DNA of 64,000 nt. Origin: Candidatus Poseidoniales archaeon (GTDB lineage Archaea; Thermoplasmatota; Poseidoniia; Poseidoniales; Poseidoniaceae). The notes below the pieces were generated by a model that was not told the DNA's origin, did not search any database, and was given only the letters and a program-made list of their open reading frames with translations. Below are positions 31,986 to 39,982 of this stretch, in pieces. The position numbers and the translations under genes were made by a program. Every line of letters starts with the position of its first letter. Position 1 is the first letter of the stretch. Where the stretch lies: the NCBI GenBank assembly GCA_003602415.1, contig QQSK01000003.1, positions 93,704-157,703 on the forward strand, given 5' to 3'.

Positions 31986-33281
31986 ATGAATGATTTGCAC
32001 CTGTCTAGCGATGACAGGAGCAGTATTCAGTCACATCTGGACGAGTTTGCTAGAAGATTTACTTCAATCGTAATTCTTGTAATCATACTAACCATAATTT
32101 GGTCAATCTCAATAGATGAAATTCTGCATTATGTTCTGCTAAAATTAGACCCATGTGCAGATAATTGCATCAACATCTATTCTCCTGATGAGTGGGCAGG
32201 TACAAGATGGTTAAGTGCCTCATTACTAGGACTATTTACAGCAGCGCCTTATGCAATGGTCCAAGCATATTCTTTTGCAAGACCTGGCCTTTTACCTAGT
32301 GAAAGGAAAGCATTTGTCTCTTGGATGGTGATCATGTGGGGTCTGGCTTTTTCATCACTATTTCTAACTATTACAGAATTCCTACCATGGCTATACGCCT
32401 ACGGACATTCATTCAATGACGATACTGGATTAATTGGCATATATGATGCTGCTGAGATGCTTAGAATCTCTATTTCGATTGCTTGGGCAATAGTTCTTGT
32501 TTTAGCTGCTATGACCATAGTAATCGTAGCTGGGCTTTCCAAATTATTGTGGTCAGGCAATGCAGGATGGTGGAGGTTACGGATTCATGGGGTAATGTTA
32601 ATGTTACTTTGGCTAGTCATTCCATCCGGTCTACCAGGATTACTCTTCACTCTAACTATTCTTGCATCTGGCATAGTAGAATTAGTGGGATGGAGAACAT
32701 TTAGGGCACCAATGCCTGCAGGATTTGGTTTGAAGGAATTGCTGGATTATGAAGGTGGCACTCATCGTGTGCTTTACGTAAATTGTTCATGTAATGGAAC
32801 ATCACCAGAAATTACTCCATTGAATGGGATGGGACAGGTGTCATATCGTGCTGTTTGTAGGAGCACTGATGAACAGAACAACTTGATTGATGTAGTGAAA
32901 AGATATGGTGTAAACAAAGTCATATTTTCAGGATGTGTTGTAGATTCATTACCTGTCCAATATGTTGACTCTCTACGTTTCTTGGGCTGCAAATGTGATT
33001 CGCTAGATTTAGCACATTTGAGCGTTATCAGAACCGATGAAAGATTGATTGATTATCAAATTGCTATGTCGAGTTTAGTCGGCCCATGGAGTGAAACTGC
33101 AGCAAACAAAAGATGCTTGAATATTTTAGAAAATGAAAATATAAATTCCATACATTATGGCCCAAAGATTCCATTCGGTCTAAATTTACAGAAAGATGAA
33201 GTTTGGATTGGTAGCGCAAACGATTCGTTGATTAAAGAAATCAAAGAAATGGGATATTCATTGACTTATCATAGCAATTGA
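31986..33281 (+). CDS. TatC-like membrane domain fused to HdrA-N-like cysteine domain
   Basis: 431 residues from the ATG at 31986. Residues about 12-240 align with TatC, the twin-arginine translocase core: HLDEFARRF (HLxELRxR motif), YSPDEW, AMVQAYSFARPGLLPSERKAF (TatC has QxWxFxxPGLYxxER) and six helices. From about residue 255 follows a soluble domain resembling the N-terminal part of heterodisulfide reductase HdrA: RVLYVNCSCNG (C267, C269), VCRSTDEQNNLIDVV (C291), NKVIFSGCVVDS (C317), and CKC (335-337). I recognise both parts, but not the combination. It may couple Tat export to an Fe-S or thiol redox step. Confidence 0.72.
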   Translation: MNDLHLSSDDRSSIQSHLDEFARRFTSIVILVIILTIIWSISIDEILHYVLLKLDPCADNCINIYSPDEWAGTRWLSASLLGLFTAAPYAMVQAYSFARPGLLPSERKAFVSWMVIMWGLAFSSLFLTITEFLPWLYAYGHSFNDDTGLIGIYDAAEMLRISISIAWAIVLVLAAMTIVIVAGLSKLLWSGNAGWWRLRIHGVMLMLLWLVIPSGLPGLLFTLTILASGIVELVGWRTFRAPMPAGFGLKELLDYEGGTHRVLYVNCSCNGTSPEITPLNGMGQVSYRAVCRSTDEQNNLIDVVKRYGVNKVIFSGCVVDSLPVQYVDSLRFLGCKCDSLDLAHLSVIRTDERLIDYQIAMSSLVGPWSETAANKRCLNILENENINSIHYGPKIPFGLNLQKDEVWIGSANDSLIKEIKEMGYSLTYHSN

Positions 33282-33312
33282 TTCATACAGAATAACAGTC
33301 ACATTAGGGTTG

Positions 33313-35364
33313 ATGCGACCATCAATTGGCTGGCCAATCGCAATCATTCTCGCTCTAATGAGCGTGGGTGCATTTGTTAATGGTGAGGCTCTAAATGAAT
33401 GGGTTGAAGAACACGCAATCAGTATTGGTCAAGAAGAAGAGGGGCCATTGGTTGGAATTTCTGAAAACGAAAAATGGTTTGTTGTCCTAATCGATTTCCC
33501 AGATCAAAACGAGCCTGAAAATTGTGATCAGCAGCGTGCATCCAATTTGATTGATGATGGTGCTTCTGATTATATGGTTCAAGGAATTGGTCCAAATTCC
33601 AATTTAGAAATCGACTATCATGATAGAATTGTTACCACCAATTTTGGCATGGCAGACTATGGTCATGATGTTGATGGGGAAAATGACGTAGGACGTAACG
33701 GAGTAAGCCCTCATACACTAGCGCAAGAGGTTGTTGAAAGCATAGATGATGAAGTGACTTGGGAAAAATATGACCTCAATGATGATGGTTGGGTTGACCG
33801 TTTCTTAATTCTTCATTGCACGAAACCACAAGAAGACGGTAGTGGTGCATCATCTCGAATTTGGTCTCACTTTTCATCGATTGAAGAAATTGTAGATTTG
33901 CCTAACGATATGAAGATTGCACATTACACAATTGCTAGTCAACACTCATCCAACAATTTTGGAACTGTTATGCACGAGATGTATCACCAACTCGGAGCCG
34001 CAGATCTTTATCCTGTTCATGATTCAACGGTTAACCAAGTTTGGAAGGGCGTTGGAAAATGGGATATTATGGCCAGTGGAAATTGGAATGGTAACGGATT
34101 ATGGCCAGCGATTCCAACCAGCCCAAGTATCGAACTTGTAGGTGGAGAAAGGCATCAAGATGTGATGCTGAATTGGCTACCGGGTGAAAATTGTGTAGGC
34201 CCTGTTATTGAATTACAAGGTCTTTCACAAGGTGGCAAGTCACTGAAAATACCAATCGGTGATGAGGAATTTGTATGGATTGAATACCGTAGTGATTTTG
34301 GATATGATAGCCACCTTCCAGGAAATGGAATTCTTGTTCTTCAGCAAGATTTACGTTCAGGAAGTGTTGAAGATAATTTGATCAATTCGCATCCAGAAAG
34401 GGCTTGGCTAAAGGTAATTGAGGCCGATGGAGAACAGAACATGGTTGCTGGAAACAATGAGGGTGAAGCAACTGATTTGTTCTGGGATGAAGACACATTT
34501 GGTGCAGATGGAATAATCATTAGAAATAGGGATGGAGTTTTGGTGGATTGGACAGCAAATGTTACTGTCGATAATGGTACGCCATCTGTGGAATTTAGTT
34601 CTCTTGAATGTGGACACATAACAGACATCGATTTGCCAGACCATGGCTCAATCTTAACACCTGAAGATAATATCCCAATCACAGTAGATTGTGAAGGAAT
34701 TAACTATGACTTAGTCAGTAGTGATGGAAGACAAATACAGGTAGAAGATGATGAAATTGTATTTTCATCACCAGGAAATGTCGGTGTCATCGGAATAATT
34801 ACTGGAACTATTTCGTGTGATGTTGGAACTCCAATAGATATCAGGCATGAGTTTGAGATTTTAGGAAATATTCCAATTGAGACTAGCTTTGAGTCATATA
34901 TTCCAGTAATAGAATCTACATCACTCGATGTTCCGGTTGAACTAGTTGGCGATTCTTCTCAAACCTGGTTGATAGGAATAGATGGGGCGCTATCAAGAAT
35001 TGCTACCACAGATAGTAGCATGAAATTATCAGAGGGTTCCAGTATTCCACTCAACATAAATCCTGAAGGATTACTTCAGGAAGGAATGTATGTGAAAGGA
35101 CAGATTATTATTGCATCGGATTCAGGACACAGATACACAATTGAAGTTGAATTAATTGCTGGAGATGAAGAAGATTCCACTTTCGAAGAATGGACAAGCC
35201 CTGCTAAATTGATTCCAATAGCATTAGTTCTTAGTGCGTTATGGGTAGCTTTAGGAATTTCTTCACCTACCAGGCAAGTGCCTACTGATGAGCAAGAAGT
35301 TCCATCCATCTCTGTCCAGAGCGATGACCCATCCTTTGTTGACCCCTTCGGCGAGTCTTACTGA
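33313..35364 (+). CDS. Secreted M6-family (immune inhibitor A-like) metalloprotease, TM-anchored
   Basis: 683 residues from the ATG at 33313 (TTG at 33310 also possible). A signal peptide (WPIAIILALMSVGAFVNG) precedes the M6 catalytic domain, with zinc motif HEMYHQLGAADLY (HExxHxxGxxD) at about residues 221-233 and the KWDIMASGNWNGNG met-turn segment. Beta-domains of about 250 residues follow, then one C-terminal helix (LIPIALVLSALWVALGI) and a short tail. It would cut extracellular protein at the cell surface. Its last 102 bp overlap the convergent EndA gene. Confidence 0.9.
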   Translation: MRPSIGWPIAIILALMSVGAFVNGEALNEWVEEHAISIGQEEEGPLVGISENEKWFVVLIDFPDQNEPENCDQQRASNLIDDGASDYMVQGIGPNSNLEIDYHDRIVTTNFGMADYGHDVDGENDVGRNGVSPHTLAQEVVESIDDEVTWEKYDLNDDGWVDRFLILHCTKPQEDGSGASSRIWSHFSSIEEIVDLPNDMKIAHYTIASQHSSNNFGTVMHEMYHQLGAADLYPVHDSTVNQVWKGVGKWDIMASGNWNGNGLWPAIPTSPSIELVGGERHQDVMLNWLPGENCVGPVIELQGLSQGGKSLKIPIGDEEFVWIEYRSDFGYDSHLPGNGILVLQQDLRSGSVEDNLINSHPERAWLKVIEADGEQNMVAGNNEGEATDLFWDEDTFGADGIIIRNRDGVLVDWTANVTVDNGTPSVEFSSLECGHITDIDLPDHGSILTPEDNIPITVDCEGINYDLVSSDGRQIQVEDDEIVFSSPGNVGVIGIITGTISCDVGTPIDIRHEFEILGNIPIETSFESYIPVIESTSLDVPVELVGDSSQTWLIGIDGALSRIATTDSSMKLSEGSSIPLNINPEGLLQEGMYVKGQIIIASDSGHRYTIEVELIAGDEEDSTFEEWTSPAKLIPIALVLSALWVALGISSPTRQVPTDEQEVPSISVQSDDPSFVDPFGESY

Positions 35365-36210
35365 AAGACAAACACCTTCCCAATTCTTGGGTGAGTCATC
35401 TTCCATTTGCATTAACCATGGAGCGTGGTCAACATCAACAGGTGTTGAGTATACCCTCCATCTACAGCCATACTTGAAACCGGGTCTAACCAACAATCCA
35501 CGATTATTTAGTTCATCAAATAAATTGGTAACAGGATTGGATATTCCGTTTATCCAATCTAATTCATCATCACGCAGAAATTTTCTCGAGAGATGTTCAA
35601 CTCCTAACATTGGGTGATCATCTTTGCTAGCAGGCTTGACATTTCCAGTTGGATTAATTATTGAAAGACGATACATTGTAACATCCATTTCATCATCCAC
35701 GATGGCAATTTCGTTCATCATGCCTTTTGCTGAAATTTCACGAGTCCAATCAAACAATTCACTGATGTTTAGTTCATCACCAGTGCGAGCCCATCTAACA
35801 GAGGCCACTGGTTCACTTTTGGAGGGATGAGACTCCCTAGCCCAGCGTAACCATTCACCATCGACAGGAACTACCTTATCTCCTGCATTTCTTACAACAT
35901 CATATGCTACAACTTTATGAGCAAAATCAGGGTTTTCTTCAAGTCTCTCATCAACCCAACCCTCTGGTAGCGGTAAATGTCTATGCCAATGACAAAACAT
36001 CAATTCCTCTTCACTAACAACAATTCCACCATCGATTGGCTTTCCCAAAGCCGATTTTTGGTACAACCGATTTGACAATGGTGCTGCTATGAACCATCCA
36101 TCTTCATGAGGCTCAGGTAAAGGGTTTACTTTGGTTGGCGCACCGTCCTGTGACAAACCTATGGGTCGTGTCGGTCTGACCCTTGGTTTGGACTTACGCC
36201 CTTCTGACAT
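35263..36210 (-). CDS. endA: tRNA-splicing endonuclease
   Basis: 315 residues, the size of two-unit archaeal EndA. The C-terminal catalytic unit shows VTNLFDELNNRGLLVRPGFKYGCRWRVY, with catalytic triad candidates Y254 (VYSTP), H262 (DHAPW) and K292 (VNKGW). The N-terminal half is a degenerate repeat (PLSNRLYQKSALGKPIDGGIVVSEEEL). It excises introns from tRNA precursors at bulge-helix-bulge motifs. An archease gene lies 2 kb away. The 3' end overlaps the protease gene by 102 bp. Confidence 0.88.
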   Translation of the reverse strand: MSEGRKSKPRVRPTRPIGLSQDGAPTKVNPLPEPHEDGWFIAAPLSNRLYQKSALGKPIDGGIVVSEEELMFCHWHRHLPLPEGWVDERLEENPDFAHKVVAYDVVRNAGDKVVPVDGEWLRWARESHPSKSEPVASVRWARTGDELNISELFDWTREISAKGMMNEIAIVDDEMDVTMYRLSIINPTGNVKPASKDDHPMLGVEHLSRKFLRDDELDWINGISNPVTNLFDELNNRGLLVRPGFKYGCRWRVYSTPVDVDHAPWLMQMEDDSPKNWEGVCLSVRLAEGVNKGWVIALDRDGWNFLLISRHLPGR

Positions 36211-36273
36211 GTACTAACCCACAGTGACCAGTCTTATTTGCCTCCCCCTTTCTCATAACTATCGGGGAGAGGT

Positions 36274-37233
36274 ATGGTTGATGGTTACCTCGGCACAATG
36301 ACAACCGAAGAGAGGATGTTATTGCACCTGTTTGACAATCCTCTTCCTGAGGGTCATTGGGAGGCCCCATCTGCAATTACTCAGGCTGGTATTTCAGCAG
36401 CAGTGCATGTTCAAAGAAAGCATGTTCCTAGAACTCTAAAGAGACTGGAAAATCGTTCGGAATTGATCACTGGGCAGCGTCATGTCCCAGGTGCAAGGCA
36501 AAGAAGACGAGTATATGGGCTGACACCCAGCGGTCGTGAAAGAGCCGGACAACTCCGCGAGAAAGTACTGAGTATAATAGTCATAAAAAATGGTGAAAAG
36601 GTTGTATTAGGAACTCTTCGAGCAGGTGGACAAATGACTCTTGACTTACTTTCGCACGTCGATGAAGGTTTGGTATTTTATGATGAACCTGTCATTTCAC
36701 CCGTTTCAAATCCTGAAGGAGTCGCATCTCTGGATGCACAAGCTGGTGAAAGCCTTGTGAGAAGAATTCTTGCTAGAGCATGGGAAGATGGTAAAATCAC
36801 TAAGGATGAACAACATTTGATCTCAGAAGTTGTGGATTTCGTTGGAATGCATCCCGATAGAGTTCGAAGACTCTCAGATGAAGCAAGAAGGTCTCAAAAC
36901 GCCCCTCCACCTGAAGATGTTTATCTTGATATGTTGAGACAGGCATTAATCGATGGCGAGATTATCGAAGATGAAATCGCATTGTTAACTACGATGCGTG
37001 AAGCATTCGGTATCGACATGAAAACACATGATGAATTGCTTAAAGAAGCTCGCAAAGACCCGATTCTAGACGATGCAACTATGACATACAAAGCTACATT
37101 AATCACAGCATTAGAAGATGGAATGATTACTTCTGATGAGGCCGCAATGTTAACTACATTAAGAGAGAATTTGGGAATCACAGATTCAAGACATGCAACC
37201 TTGTTAGCAGAATTGTTAGACAGAGATGATTGA
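36274..37233 (+). CDS. Winged-helix protein with C-terminal TerB-like helical repeats
   Basis: 319 residues. Residues 1-100 form a MarR-like winged helix (ERMLLHLFDN...ISAAVHVQRKHVPRTLKRLENRSEL...RRRVYGLTPSGRE). After a short linker come three related units of about 45 residues: LVRRILARAWEDGKITKDEQHLI, LDMLRQALIDGEIIEDEIALL and KATLITALEDGMITSDEAAML. These look like TerB/tellurite-resistance helical repeats with a D/E-G-x-I-x-x-D-E turn that could hold Ca or Mg. It is probably a DNA-binding regulator sensing divalent metal. Overlaps the following kinase frame. Confidence 0.6.
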   Translation: MVDGYLGTMTTEERMLLHLFDNPLPEGHWEAPSAITQAGISAAVHVQRKHVPRTLKRLENRSELITGQRHVPGARQRRRVYGLTPSGRERAGQLREKVLSIIVIKNGEKVVLGTLRAGGQMTLDLLSHVDEGLVFYDEPVISPVSNPEGVASLDAQAGESLVRRILARAWEDGKITKDEQHLISEVVDFVGMHPDRVRRLSDEARRSQNAPPPEDVYLDMLRQALIDGEIIEDEIALLTTMREAFGIDMKTHDELLKEARKDPILDDATMTYKATLITALEDGMITSDEAAMLTTLRENLGITDSRHATLLAELLDRDD

Positions 37234-37261
37234 AAAAGAGGAAGCCTCCGGAGTGGAAAAT

Positions 37262-38314
37262 ATGGGAATGAGCGATGTCCAGCATGAAACACACGACAGA
37301 TTGGTCAATCTGCAAACTCAAATCAAAGAAATGTCAGGTGATGTCGTATTGGTTGGTGACATTATGCTAGATCGCTACATCCACGGATATGCAAACAATC
37401 TCAATTCTCGTGCGCCCGTGCCAGTTCTAAAAGAGACACATCGTCATGATGATGTTGGTGCTGCAGCACACGTTGCAAGAGGACTAGAGAACATCGGTCT
37501 TGATGCTATTCTATTCGGCGTTGTAGGGGATGACCAGCCTGGAGGAAATATCATTCAGGCTCTGGAAGATGAGCAGGTTGAATGTGATGGAATCGCAATC
37601 ATTGAAGACAGAATCACAACGGTGAAGACACGCCTTATTGCTGGTAGAGAATATTTGATTTCTAATCAGCAACTTCTGTTGCGTTGGGATATTGAAGATG
37701 ATTCACCGATAAATGCTGAAGCACATTCCACTATCATCGACCAGGCGGTAACTAGAATTTCAAGTGCCGATGTTTTGGTTATTTCAGATTACGGACAAGG
37801 TGTAGTGACAGATGATGGTGCTGCTAGATTGATTAATGCTGCAAAGATTGCAGGAGTTCCAGTTATTTGTGACCCTAAGTTAACTGGTCTTCATCGTACA
37901 GCAGGAGCAGATTGGGTCATATTCCAAACCAGAGGTTTAGATTTGATGGCAAAAAGAATGGCTTGTAATGATTCTTCAGAAGCTGCTAAAATTCTAATCA
38001 AAGAAAATAATTGGAATAATCTAATGGTTCTTCAAGGAGAGAATGGAGTTACTGTTTACACCAATAATGATGAAGTGATTTCCGCTCCTTGCACCTTATC
38101 TGAACCTAGAGGAATGATAGGGATAATCGATGCTGCTGCTGTAGCAGTCGCTGCTGGAGTGAATTTGAAACTGGAAGTAACAGATATTGCTCATCTTGCA
38201 AATGCTGCCTGTGAATGTATAATGAACGGAACACAGAATTTTACTTTGACAAGCGATGATTTAGCAAACCGTTTGGGTGAAGTGGCTTGGAGCCTACAAA
38301 TATCTCAGAGGTGA
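37262..38314 (+). CDS. PfkB/ribokinase family kinase, RfaE (HldE kinase)-like
   Basis: 350 residues from the ATG at 37262, behind GGAGTGG; a start at 37226 is possible. The N-terminal LVGDIMLDRYIHGYANNLNSRAPVPVLK matches the RfaE/HldE heptose kinase group, and HDDVGAAAHVARGLENIGLDAILFGVVGDD follows. The C-terminal catalytic segment reads MIGIIDAAAVAVAAGV where most family members have GAGDTFxAG: the Asp remains but the anion-hole Gly-Ala-Gly is changed. Substrate uncertain; activity may be reduced. Followed 4 bp later by archease. Confidence 0.8.
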   Translation: MGMSDVQHETHDRLVNLQTQIKEMSGDVVLVGDIMLDRYIHGYANNLNSRAPVPVLKETHRHDDVGAAAHVARGLENIGLDAILFGVVGDDQPGGNIIQALEDEQVECDGIAIIEDRITTVKTRLIAGREYLISNQQLLLRWDIEDDSPINAEAHSTIIDQAVTRISSADVLVISDYGQGVVTDDGAARLINAAKIAGVPVICDPKLTGLHRTAGADWVIFQTRGLDLMAKRMACNDSSEAAKILIKENNWNNLMVLQGENGVTVYTNNDEVISAPCTLSEPRGMIGIIDAAAVAVAAGVNLKLEVTDIAHLANAACECIMNGTQNFTLTSDDLANRLGEVAWSLQISQR

Positions 38315-38318
38315 AATC

Positions 38319-38786
38319 TTGAGTTATTGGGTTCGGCCTACAACTGCCGACGTTGGTATTCGTGCATTTGGAACAAATCAAAACGATTTGTTACGAGAGA
38401 TTACTATTGGCATGCAATCAATATTATTGGCAGGAAACCAAGACATTAATTCCTTGACCAGAAAAGTCGCAAGGTGGGAAGTCTCACACGAAGGAGATAG
38501 TGATATCTTGATCGTTAAATGGTTGGATGAAGTATTGTATCGAAGCGAAGTTCACGACGAATTCTTGCTGGATTGTCGACCTATGATTAGAGATGGAATA
38601 ATAGAAGCACAGGTGTCCTATGTTGCAAAAGAGAAAGTTCAGTTAGAGGTTGAAATCAAGGCTGTCACAACACATGAGTTTGCATTTAGGGAAGTGGAAG
38701 CGAATGAAACAATTCACTCTGAGTGGATTGAGGTTCCGTCATTCGACGGACCCGGATGGTTTGGAGATGTCGTCTTCGACATCTAA
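38319..38786 (+). CDS. Archease (tRNA ligase RtcB cofactor)
   Basis: 155 residues from TTG at 38319, behind AGAGGTGA. Signatures: TTADVGIRAFGTNQNDLLREITIGMQSIL at the N-terminus, LIVKWLDEVLYRSEV, and VEIKAVTTHEF near the end, with a C-terminal DVVFDI. Archease activates the RtcB ligase that joins tRNA halves after splicing. The N-terminal Asp and the terminal Asp-Ile are the metal-binding positions. The 3' end overlaps the converging ABA4-like gene by 48 bp. Confidence 0.85.
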   Translation: MSYWVRPTTADVGIRAFGTNQNDLLREITIGMQSILLAGNQDINSLTRKVARWEVSHEGDSDILIVKWLDEVLYRSEVHDEFLLDCRPMIRDGIIEAQVSYVAKEKVQLEVEIKAVTTHEFAFREVEANETIHSEWIEVPSFDGPGWFGDVVFDI

Positions 38787-39200
38787 AGTCGAAAGGATTC
38801 CAACCATCAGCCCAACTGGGCCCATCATCATGCACAATAGTAAAACTGGCATTGAAACTTGAATTGGCTTTCCTGCTGCAAGCATTCGCATCCAAATATA
38901 TCTGCCAGCAAATGTGTCCATAACTAAGAAGTGAAGCCAGGCCAAAATTATCAACTCGTCCTTTGAAAACAATTCCAGAACAATATCAGGAGTGGGCATT
39001 TGAGTGCCCAATGATAGCAATACATCTGAAACATTTGGAATCAATAAAACTGTGTAAGATACGATCAATGGCATAACACAAATTCGTAAATCGCCAACAA
39101 TTTTTTTCGTTAAATCGTGTCTAGGCATGAACCACATCATAATCCACAATGGTCCAATGATTATTGAAGAAAACCAAAAAGTCGCCGTTACTAAATCCAT
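38739..39200 (-). CDS. ABA4-like (DUF4281) membrane protein
   Basis: 153 residues, four transmembrane helices. PLWIMMWFMPRHDLT, ILAWLHFLVMDTFAGRYIWMR and VLLLCMMMGPVGLMVGIL match the ABA4-like family, whose plant member is needed for neoxanthin formation. The function of prokaryotic members is not established. A carotenoid or retinal link is plausible in a surface-ocean archaeon but is inference only. Lies 49 bp downstream of the SRP RNA on the same strand. Confidence 0.72.
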   Translation of the reverse strand: MDLVTATFWFSSIIIGPLWIMMWFMPRHDLTKKIVGDLRICVMPLIVSYTVLLIPNVSDVLLSLGTQMPTPDIVLELFSKDELIILAWLHFLVMDTFAGRYIWMRMLAAGKPIQVSMPVLLLCMMMGPVGLMVGILSTLDVEDDISKPSGSVE

Positions 39201-39248
39201 GCTCTCACATATGCATTTGGCCTATAGCACTTACAATGGTTTGTATAA

Positions 39249-39553
39249 GGACAGGTGGGAATTCCAAAGGTGGACCCTCGTATCCACGGGCCAAATCCAT
39301 AGGCTTCCTCCGTCCCGTTTCCCCACGGCACTCATGGCCCCAAGTAGGGCTGCTCCGTTCCCGGCCTGACCTGATCCCCCGGTTATTCATTTCCCGACTC
39401 CTTCCGGCTTCGGTTCATGACACCCGAGTCACGTGGGGGCGAGACATCGACGTCCGCCTATGGGAACCCATGGACCGGCTGAGCCGCCCCTTGGCATTCG
39501 GACCGCCATTTGCGATTTGCGGAAGAGGGCACGCAAACTCCCCTCCTATCCCG
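39249..39553 (-). ncRNA. Signal recognition particle RNA (7S, archaeal type)
   Basis: A GC-rich island of about 305 bases in an AT-rich window. On the minus strand, positions 39371-39350 give the SRP54-binding helix 8: GGTCAGGCC, a GGAA tetraloop closed by CCG/CGG, and GGAGCAGC. The 5' end (GGATAGGAGGG at 39551-39541) pairs with the 3' end (CCCACCTGTCC at 39259-39249) to form helix 1, apart from one A-A mismatch. A GGGGCGG segment fits the Alu domain. Ends are inferred from helix 1 and are good to a few bases. It is probably made from the pyrD-ccmE strand; no clear TATA box is visible. Confidence 0.88.
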
Positions 39554-39597
39554 ACAAGCCGTACAACCTTTCTGTTTTGAACCCACCGAAATCTAGC

Positions 39598-39981
39598 CTA
39601 CTCTGCTTCTTCGTACTTGGAAGGGCAACTGGTCTTGATTACTTCAGCTTCAAAAATCCATTTCCCATCAACAAGTAGGACTTCACCTTCGGCGTATACT
39701 GTGCGATTATCATCTAATCCATTGGAGACTGAAGCCCCACTGAAATCAACCAAAATTTGTTCAGATTCACCATGAAGAATGAATGTGTTGGTTGAGTTAT
39801 CGATTGAACCATCCAAAACTTCCCCTCTAATTGCGATTTGACGGCCTTCGAGACCTTCTGGGTCTTCCATTACCTCATCAACGGTTCTAGTGGCTTCAGG
39901 GGCTTCTAAGAGCAAAGTAGCGGCTAATGCTGATGTTAGAACGGCACCGATTAGCAAAAGCCTGGCACGATGGGTTAGCAT
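39598..39981 (-). CDS. ccmE: Cytochrome c maturation heme chaperone CcmE, CXXXY variant
   Basis: 127 residues from the ATG at 39981. One N-terminal helix (LLLIGAVLTSALAATLLL), then an OB-fold (GRQIAIRGEVLDGSI, FILHGESEQILVDFSGA, TVYAEGEVLLVDGKWIFEAEVI). At the heme-attachment place, classical CcmE has HxxxY; here TSCPSKYEE gives CxxxY, the known archaeal/Desulfovibrio variant that binds heme through Cys. It indicates c-type cytochrome assembly through system I. It starts two bases after the pyrD stop. Confidence 0.83.
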   Translation of the reverse strand: MLTHRARLLLIGAVLTSALAATLLLEAPEATRTVDEVMEDPEGLEGRQIAIRGEVLDGSIDNSTNTFILHGESEQILVDFSGASVSNGLDDNRTVYAEGEVLLVDGKWIFEAEVIKTSCPSKYEEAE

Positions 39982-39982
39982 T

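Noticed and set aside
39164-39580. 138-residue Arg/Pro-rich plus-strand frame
   Set aside because: It lies across the SRP RNA gene; GC-rich RNA yields spurious open frames. The helix 1 and helix 8 pairing explains the sequence better.
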